A stretch of DNA of 23,295 bases from a virus: positions 5,797 to 29,091 of IMG/VR virus record IMGVR_UViG_3300002242_000273; one strand, given 5' to 3'. The position numbers and the translations under genes were made by a program. Below are positions 15,869 to 21,212 of the stretch, one piece after another (position 1 is the first letter of the stretch; every line of letters starts with the position of its first letter). Under the pieces are notes generated by a model that saw only the letters and a list, made by a program, of their open reading frames with translations, was not told the DNA's origin and did no database searches.

Positions 15869-18141
15869 CTATTAAGTAATTGACTTACTGAACTTTTGTT
15901 GTTATACCTTGCAAAGTTAATGCTAATTTTTGACTTTTCTTTTGTCGGGGTATATAAGTGTTTTTGATTTGCCATAATGGCCAAACCAGTGCTTATTGCT
16001 GCATCAAACTTGGTTCTATTGCTTATATCAAACTTAGCCCAATCTTCTAATGTTCTTTGAAAATACATCATACCCATATCATCTTTTTCTCTAAATGTAC
16101 CCTCCATATCTAAGCCAATGTATTTTTCTATATAAGATTCAATTGCAGATGCATGAGCTTGTTTAACATCTTCAGATGTGTTGGGTATACCTCCTAATTC
16201 TCTTTCTGTTTTAGATAATTTATTAAATGTTTTATCTGGTCTATTTAAGCTAAAACCTCTATATCCTCTGTTTTTAAAATGATATAATAAACGAGGTTTA
16301 TTATTTTCAACCAATATTGGCATACCATAAAAAACACATGCCATTAATACTTCTTCAAAAAATATTTCTGCAGTTTGTGGTCTTGCTATATATTCTAAAA
16401 AAAAATGATTACTTGGCCACTCATCCATATTAAATTTAGTCAAACCATGTAATGCTCCATTAGAACCACTACCCACAGTAACTCCTGAAATATCATATGA
16501 GTCACAACCAAACGAACCTAAATGTTCATTACCAGGAATTTTTTTACCATTCTTTGTAATAACATTATTTTGTTGTTCAGGTTTAGGTACATAAGATACA
16601 AAAAATCTACCTCTTGAATTTGGAGTCCATATTACTTTACTATCTTTTATACCATCCTTCCAATGAAAACTTCCTTGAACCATATGATGTTTAATAATTA
16701 AAGAATCGTTATAATCAATTTGTTGATATAGTTTTGTTAAATTAAATAATGATTGTTTACTTTCATCTCTAAATGCATGGGATTCAGTACGAGGAAATTG
16801 CCTATAAAATTCATTTAAAGCATCAGGATCAATAGCTAATGACTCTACTTCATTTTCCCAATAATCAATTGCTCCTTGATAAATATTTTCTCCATCTATT
16901 CCATCCACATATGTGCTGGGATTTCTTAAAACTGGCATACCATATTTATCTATGAAGCCTTCCATGTTCCATTCCATAGGAACAAATAAATTATATAAAC
17001 CACTCTTGGTTTGTCCATTAGCATTTCTTTTAGAAGGATCGGAATCATAAAATAATTGTTTAAAATTATTACCTCCTTTGTCTAATGCATTAGAGGTAGA
17101 ACCCATCATGCATTTACCAATAATTTTACTTCCTAATCTTAAACAAGTTTTAGTAACCCTCCAATTGTTTAAAATATTTTCAGGTTTTTCCCATTTACCA
17201 CTTTCATCATGTAATAGTAATTGTAGTTTTTCTCCATCATAACTATTGTCAGAAGTATTTTTCCAGTCAATTGTAGTGTCTAAACCTTCTAACTCTTCTT
17301 CACCCATATCATACATGTTTTTCTTAGTTATCTTAGAAGCTGGTACACGATAGGCTAATTCGGTTTTTGGTTTATCCATACCATCTTGAATGGGTTTAAA
17401 AAAGAAAGGATAATTATTAGAGATTGGAACAACTTTATCAGTAAACATTTTTTTTGCATCTGATCCTGTTTTAGATAATATACCGATTCTGGAATCTTTA
17501 GATATAGTAGCAGTATTAACTCCCTCACAAGAACTCATAAAAGAAAATCCTGAACGCCTTATTTTTAAATAACACATTCCGAAACTTCTTTTATCTAATT
17601 TAGATGCCTCCCAATATATATAAAATATACGATTAGCTTCTCTAAAATCAGGGTGACCTACATCAATTTTAGTCCATTGCAAATACATGTAATGTGTGCC
17701 TGTAATATAAGTTGGAACACCATTGTTTAAAAACCAGTGACCTTGCTCTCTTTTATTAAATTCATTTTCTACAAAATCAATCCATCTATTTTTAAAGTTT
17801 GGAGGTGCTTCATGCCACTGAAATATTGTTTGTACTCTTTTAAGTTCTTTAGGATAATCTAATGCTTTCCAAAACTGTTGTGACTTTTCTTTTTTAGAAC
17901 TTAATTTAGGTGTAGAAGGAAGAGCTATTTTAACATAGTTAATATCATAGATGTCACCTATAGTTCCATCTTGAGATATAACTACTATATCATACTTTTC
18001 ATTATACCCTGGTTGCCATGCTCGAGCTTTATTTTTTCGAGACATAACATTTTTTGGAACAACATCTTTTATGATAGTATATAAACTACCTGGATCTTGA
18101 TTCTGCAAATCCTTGAGGGCCTTTTGTTTTTTTAACTTCAT
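15865..18141 (-). CDS. terL: Terminase large subunit (758 aa)
   Basis: This is the DNA-packaging motor. YITGTHYMYLQW (145-156) and YLKIRRSGFSFMSS (191-204) are hallmarks of the crAss-like terminase ATPase. The Walker A-like stretch has Phe199 where the family lysine usually stands. Walker B is LQLLLHDE (306-313, Asp312-Glu313). The C-terminal RNase H-like nuclease follows, with Asp547 in GCDSYD, an acidic residue near 612 (VENN) and Asp713 in KFDAAISTGLA as likely metal ligands. The ATG at 18141 gives a 56-base overlap with the upstream gene. ATG at 18045 (Met33) would leave a 40-base gap and is the alternative start. Its stop overlaps the portal start by 4 bases. By analogy it assembles on the portal and cuts concatemeric DNA. 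Confidence 0.9.
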   Translation of the reverse strand: MKLKKQKALKDLQNQDPGSLYTIIKDVVPKNVMSRKNKARAWQPGYNEKYDIVVISQDGTIGDIYDINYVKIALPSTPKLSSKKEKSQQFWKALDYPKELKRVQTIFQWHEAPPNFKNRWIDFVENEFNKREQGHWFLNNGVPTYITGTHYMYLQWTKIDVGHPDFREANRIFYIYWEASKLDKRSFGMCYLKIRRSGFSFMSSCEGVNTATISKDSRIGILSKTGSDAKKMFTDKVVPISNNYPFFFKPIQDGMDKPKTELAYRVPASKITKKNMYDMGEEELEGLDTTIDWKNTSDNSYDGEKLQLLLHDESGKWEKPENILNNWRVTKTCLRLGSKIIGKCMMGSTSNALDKGGNNFKQLFYDSDPSKRNANGQTKSGLYNLFVPMEWNMEGFIDKYGMPVLRNPSTYVDGIDGENIYQGAIDYWENEVESLAIDPDALNEFYRQFPRTESHAFRDESKQSLFNLTKLYQQIDYNDSLIIKHHMVQGSFHWKDGIKDSKVIWTPNSRGRFFVSYVPKPEQQNNVITKNGKKIPGNEHLGSFGCDSYDISGVTVGSGSNGALHGLTKFNMDEWPSNHFFLEYIARPQTAEIFFEEVLMACVFYGMPILVENNKPRLLYHFKNRGYRGFSLNRPDKTFNKLSKTERELGGIPNTSEDVKQAHASAIESYIEKYIGLDMEGTFREKDDMGMMYFQRTLEDWAKFDISNRTKFDAAISTGLAIMANQKHLYTPTKEKSKISINFARYNNKSSVSQLLNR

Positions 18142-18361
18142 TACCTTCTAATAATAACTTTTCATCTTCAATTCTTTTGAGTATTTCAAAAGCATCAAAA
18201 ATAGCTAACTTTTTTGTAGCCGCAGCATTTTTTAATCTATCTGCAGCTAATTCATCCTCGGGATCTGGTTTGATTATTTCTTCTTTTGCAACTCTAATAA
18301 GTTGCCTTACAGCTTTTTCTCCTGCATTTATAATTTGTAACTTAATATCTTTTATATCCAT
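18086..18361 (-). CDS. Candidate small terminase subunit (91 aa)
   Basis: This short, largely helical, charged protein (LQIINAGEKAVRQLIRVAKE at about 8-27, then ELAADRLKNAAATKKLAIFD at about 37-56) lies directly upstream of the large terminase and overlaps it by 56 bases. Position, size and helical composition fit a small terminase subunit, which recognises viral DNA and regulates the motor. No helix-turn-helix is clear, and other short terminase-adjacent proteins exist, so this is inference. It starts in a TAATATG junction after the 187-aa gene. Confidence 0.6.
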   Translation of the reverse strand: MDIKDIKLQIINAGEKAVRQLIRVAKEEIIKPDPEDELAADRLKNAAATKKLAIFDAFEILKRIEDEKLLLEGNEVKKTKGPQGFAESRSR

Positions 18362-18362
18362 A

Positions 18363-18926
18363 TTAAAGTTTTAATGTTATATGTGAAGTAAACATTCTGT
18401 ATAACACTTCGTTATCAATTATAAATTCATATTCACTATCAGGTAGATAAGCAATTTCATCACCCACTTCTAAACCCAACTCTTCAAGCTCTTTGTTAAT
18501 ATATTTTATTACACCAATTAAAGGCTCTATGCTTCCTCCTTTTTCTATAAAACTTTCTTTTTTTTCCGAAGGTTTTACAAAACAATATTTATCGTGTCCT
18601 CTCCATTCCTCATCTCTTTTATACAAAAAAAACTGATCAGGATCAACTAAAAAAAGATTATCTCTAAAATGACTTTTGCCACTTTTTCTTCTACCATACA
18701 TGTCATTATAAAATTTAAACACATTGTGATGAACAACTAAAACATCTCCTTTTTTTATTTCACCTTTATATCCTAATGGTGTAGCTTTTACTGTAGCAAA
18801 TCTATTAGAGGCTTTATGATCTTCTTCAGATGTGCTTGTTATAAAATCTACTTCACCTATTTTTTTTATATTGTTATACCTTCGGTCATTGATAGGTGTA
18901 ACTAAAAAAGAATAAGGGGACTTCAT
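18363..18926 (-). CDS. Tandem GroES-like co-chaperonin candidate (187 aa)
   Basis: Both halves show the GroES (Cpn10) pattern. In the first (about 1-105), FLVTPINDRR resembles the GroES start IRPLHDRV, ITSTSEEDHKASN resembles the mobile loop that contacts GroEL, and RFATVKATP then EIKKGDVLVVHHN match the R-G-x-V and V-K-V-G-D-x-V segments. In the second (about 113-187), IEPLIGVIKY, LEVGDEIAYLPDSEYE and IDNEVLYRM match the same segments and the GroES stretch KIDNEEVLIM. A phage co-chaperonin (T4 gp31 is the classic case) lets host GroEL fold the capsid protein, which fits a gene in the packaging cluster. The duplicated fold is unusual. The call is by eye and needs structure prediction; a non-chaperone beta-barrel protein is the alternative. 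Confidence 0.55.
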   Translation of the reverse strand: MKSPYSFLVTPINDRRYNNIKKIGEVDFITSTSEEDHKASNRFATVKATPLGYKGEIKKGDVLVVHHNVFKFYNDMYGRRKSGKSHFRDNLFLVDPDQFFLYKRDEEWRGHDKYCFVKPSEKKESFIEKGGSIEPLIGVIKYINKELEELGLEVGDEIAYLPDSEYEFIIDNEVLYRMFTSHITLKL

Positions 18927-19144
18927 TAAAAGTGTATATTGTATTCTAAAGAGATAGGCATTGTAGTTTTAAACTCTTTCCAAAGTAATACTTCTTCATT
19001 TCGTATTATCCAAATTTTATATGCCGAGTTTTCTTCCTGTATGAGATGAATAACATATTTACCACCCAAGACATCTTGACCGACAATGTAATGCATTGCA
19101 CCAGACTTATAGTCTGCTCCTATAGAAATTTTTCGTATATCCAT
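18926..19144 (-). CDS. Unknown small protein (72 aa)
   Basis: The sequence alternates hydrophobic and polar residues in short strands (HYIVGQDVLG, YVIHLIQEE, YKIWIIRNEEVLLWKEF), suggesting a small beta-sheet protein. It has no membrane segment or recognised motif. Its stop overlaps the start of the tandem GroES-like gene by one base (TAATG) and it starts 4 bases after the 174-aa gene, so it belongs to the same operon. No function can be assigned. Confidence 0.7.
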   Translation of the reverse strand: MDIRKISIGADYKSGAMHYIVGQDVLGGKYVIHLIQEENSAYKIWIIRNEEVLLWKEFKTTMPISLEYNIHF

Positions 19145-19148
19145 TAAA

Positions 19149-19673
19149 TTAAAATGAAGCTCCTACATTCAGAACTCGATAATACAAATTTAAGTAAAGC
19201 ACACCATTACCTTGGGTTGGGTTTGCTGCGGTGTTCAATGTGACTGCTGTATTTTGTGGTAAAACCCCTGTAGCAATTTGAAACTTTTTTACAATATCTG
19301 TAGCAAAGTTTGCGGTCTGAGCAGTGATAGAAAACAAATCATATGCATTACCATTCTTTACAACTAAGTTATTACCATAGTTATATACACTTGAACCAGC
19401 ATCTACATAGATAGCCGCATCCATTATATCAATAACTTTGTTAGCTCCTGGAGCTGCAATTAACTCTTTAGGTGTTGTTGATAATAGTAATTGTTCAGCA
19501 GAATTAACTTGAACATGAGCAACCAAAGTATCTACACCAAATAAATTTTGTAAGTCTCCTAATGTACAACTTTTAGTTACTAAATTATCTGATTTATCAG
19601 TTAATACTAAGTAATCTGTAGTTGTTGGAGCTACAATATTTGGATATGCAGATGTGTTACTTATTCTTGCCAT
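19149..19673 (-). CDS. Probable head-fibre or decoration protein (174 aa)
   Basis: The N-terminus (about 12-45: IVAPTTTDYLVLTDKSDNL, then VTKSCTLGDL) follows the pattern found at the attachment end of many phage fibre proteins, where a T-x-x-D-x-L-x-x-T-D element precedes a T-K-x-x-x-x-G-D-L element. The rest begins VQVNSAEQLLLSTTPKELIA (about 55-74), followed by APGANKVI, a strand-rich domain I recall from small virion proteins, and ends VLYLNLYYRVLNVG. It has no enzyme motif. Upstream of the terminase, with a coiled-coil gene directly before it, it could be a head fibre or capsid decoration. A tail-fibre-associated role is the alternative. Confidence 0.6.
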   Translation of the reverse strand: MARISNTSAYPNIVAPTTTDYLVLTDKSDNLVTKSCTLGDLQNLFGVDTLVAHVQVNSAEQLLLSTTPKELIAAPGANKVIDIMDAAIYVDAGSSVYNYGNNLVVKNGNAYDLFSITAQTANFATDIVKKFQIATGVLPQNTAVTLNTAANPTQGNGVLYLNLYYRVLNVGASF

Positions 19674-19934
19674 TTATTTTTTCTTTTCTTCTTTCTCTTT
19701 AACTGGCTCTGGATCTTTTACTTCACCAGTTTTTAAATCTATTGTTGCATTCTCTCCATACTTCTCTGTCATCTTTGCTTCAACTTCTTTAAACTCTGCT
19801 TGTATAGTTCCTAAAGCTTCAACCATTGCTTGTTGACTTACAACTGCATCTGCAATTGCTACTTTAGTATTCATAAATCTTTGATTTAAATCTTGAATAC
19901 TTTTTAATTCTTCTTGAGTTAATTTTTTTGACAT
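19674..19934 (-). CDS. Small coiled-coil protein (86 aa)
   Basis: Residues about 5-58 form one long predicted helix with heptad-like spacing (LTQEELKSIQDLNQRF, then IADAVVSQQAMVEALGTIQA and EFKEVEAKM). A short strand turn follows (ATIDLKTGEV) and then a Lys/Glu-rich tail (KEKEEKKK). It probably oligomerises. The next gene's ATG follows its TAA directly. A TATCTTTG box lies 33 bases upstream, so this may be the first gene of the unit leading through the packaging genes. Function unknown. Confidence 0.7.
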   Translation of the reverse strand: MSKKLTQEELKSIQDLNQRFMNTKVAIADAVVSQQAMVEALGTIQAEFKEVEAKMTEKYGENATIDLKTGEVKDPEPVKEKEEKKK

Positions 19935-19967
19935 TTTATTAAATTTTATTGTTAAACATTTATTTCA

Positions 19968-19975
19968 CAAAGATA
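19968..19975 (-). promoter_or_regulatory. Bacteroidota-type -7 box before the packaging operon
   Basis: The minus strand reads TATCTTTG, 33 bases before the ATG of the 86-aa gene. A TTTG lies 15 bases upstream (complement of 91-94 in 19991-19994), a little closer than the usual -33 spacing. A 16-base stretch around the box is identical to the one at 9530-9537. Confidence 0.55.
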
Positions 19976-19987
19976 GTAAAAATAATT

Positions 19988-20497
19988 TTACAAAGAATTA
20001 TATGTAATAGGCAATATAATTTTCCCACCTTCATTCAAATAGTTTTCATAGTTAGATAATAACGTGTCTTTTTCCTCATCAGTTATATCATTAGCATCCC
20101 ACCATAAATCAACTAAAATAACATCATATTTTTGTGAAGGAGTGTAAGTGTATGCATCTGCATAAAACAACCCTACACCTACAGGTATTATTTCTCTGTT
20201 TATAGCATAATCTATTAACTCTTGATCATTATCAATAACATCTACTTTTCTATATAAGGTGTTTGCTTTATTAGGTATTAATCCCATACCTAAGCCACAT
20301 ATCAATATACTATTAGTAGCTAAATCATCAAACAATTCTGACCACAAACAATCACATAAACCCAACATATAATCAGCATAATAATCTTCATTATCAATGA
20401 AATTGTCTCCAAAATACATTCTTGCTTTACCTTGACTCTTAGTTACACTAAAGTTTTTGCCTTCGTATTGCTGCAGTTTTAATACTTCTATTTTCAT
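19988..20497 (-). CDS. Small Rossmann-fold, SAM-dependent or spermidine-synthase-like enzyme (169 aa)
   Basis: The class I methyltransferase layout is visible. ILICGLGMGLIP (about 64-75) is the cofactor-binding glycine loop. VDVIDND (85-91) ends strand 2 with acidic residues that would hold the ribose. YADAY (112-116) resembles the adenine-binding G/A-D-A segment, and KYDVILVDLWWD (123-134) is strand 4 with the acidic motif. The arrangement resembles spermidine synthases more than DNA methylases. The N-terminal 60 residues (GKARMYFGDNFIDNEDYYAD) are not a DNA-recognition domain. The start overlaps the spike gene's stop by 4 bases, so it is co-translated with a receptor-binding protein. The substrate is unknown: a small amine, a virion protein or a host molecule. 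Confidence 0.65.
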   Translation of the reverse strand: MKIEVLKLQQYEGKNFSVTKSQGKARMYFGDNFIDNEDYYADYMLGLCDCLWSELFDDLATNSILICGLGMGLIPNKANTLYRKVDVIDNDQELIDYAINREIIPVGVGLFYADAYTYTPSQKYDVILVDLWWDANDITDEEKDTLLSNYENYLNEGGKIILPITYNSL

Positions 20498-21210
20498 ATT
20501 GATTTACAAATTACATCTACTTTCGAATAATCTACATACAAATATCCATTTTCAGCTTCAGTAGCCGCCCAAGGAACTTCATGTCCAAGAACACCTTGAA
20601 ATTTACCAGCAAAATCTATTCTTGGGTATTTGTATTCAAATTCATAGATGTTTACACCTTTTCGTGAAACACCTATTTTTTTTATATTCTTTTTTAATCT
20701 TTCATCAGATGGACCACTACATAAATAAATACTACTTAAATATCCAGTACCAGACGTAATAGTCATAACATAAGTTGAAGACGCTCCTGATGATGTTCCA
20801 GCCCCTCCCCAGTTACCATTTGCTAATGGTGAGGATAATCCTGAATTAGTATATACATTAACTCCTACAGAAATTGCACCAGAAGTATACATAGTAGCAT
20901 TACAAGTTTGATAACAACCAAAAAATATTTTACCATAATTTGAAATTGTTCTATATCGTAAAATAGATGATGTAGCATCTTTATCATAGCTATAAAATTC
21001 AGAAAACTCGTAAGGAGTAGAAGTATTGGGATGTGATGGAGAAGCGGTATTTATAGTTGGATAAGTTTCTGAGCCTGAGCCACATTGTCCACCATTAACT
21101 AAATTATCTAAACATATTCTACCACTGATACTCCCTGATCCATAAGTACCACTCAAACACTCTTGTGCTAATCCTTTTTGATTTAAAGTCCCACTACTTG
21201 GTACAGCCAT
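20494..21210 (-). CDS. Short tail spike/fibre with C-terminal S74-type chaperone domain (238 aa)
   Basis: The N-terminal part (MAVPSSGTLNQKGLAQECLS, then SPSHPNTSTPYEFSEFYSYD at about 57-76) is a pattern I associate with virion-attached fibre proteins of marine phages. Gly/Ser-rich beta segments follow, to about 165. From Ser168 the sequence reads SDERLKKNIKKIG, then GVNIYEFEYKYP, GVLGHEVP and GYLYVDYSKVDV. This is the pattern of the peptidase-S74 intramolecular chaperone, which trimerises fibres and usually cuts itself off just before the Ser of SDERLK. At about 71 residues this copy is shorter than the family norm of about 100, lacking the terminal coiled coil. It may therefore remain attached. 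It follows another S74 fibre gene by 2 bases. Confidence 0.75.
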   Translation of the reverse strand: MAVPSSGTLNQKGLAQECLSGTYGSGSISGRICLDNLVNGGQCGSGSETYPTINTASPSHPNTSTPYEFSEFYSYDKDATSSILRYRTISNYGKIFFGCYQTCNATMYTSGAISVGVNVYTNSGLSSPLANGNWGGAGTSSGASSTYVMTITSGTGYLSSIYLCSGPSDERLKKNIKKIGVSRKGVNIYEFEYKYPRIDFAGKFQGVLGHEVPWAATEAENGYLYVDYSKVDVICKSI

Positions 21211-21212
21211 TG

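Noticed and set aside
19674-19934. The 86-aa coiled-coil gene as an IHF/HU-like protein, which crAss-like phages often encode nearby
   Set aside because: It lacks the beta arm and the Pro-containing DNA-binding motif; no IHF-like gene is visible in the window.
19976-19991. Hairpin GTAAAA-loop-TTTTAC after the methyltransferase-like gene as a terminator
   Set aside because: The stem is only 6 A/T-rich pairs and no U-tract follows on the minus strand.
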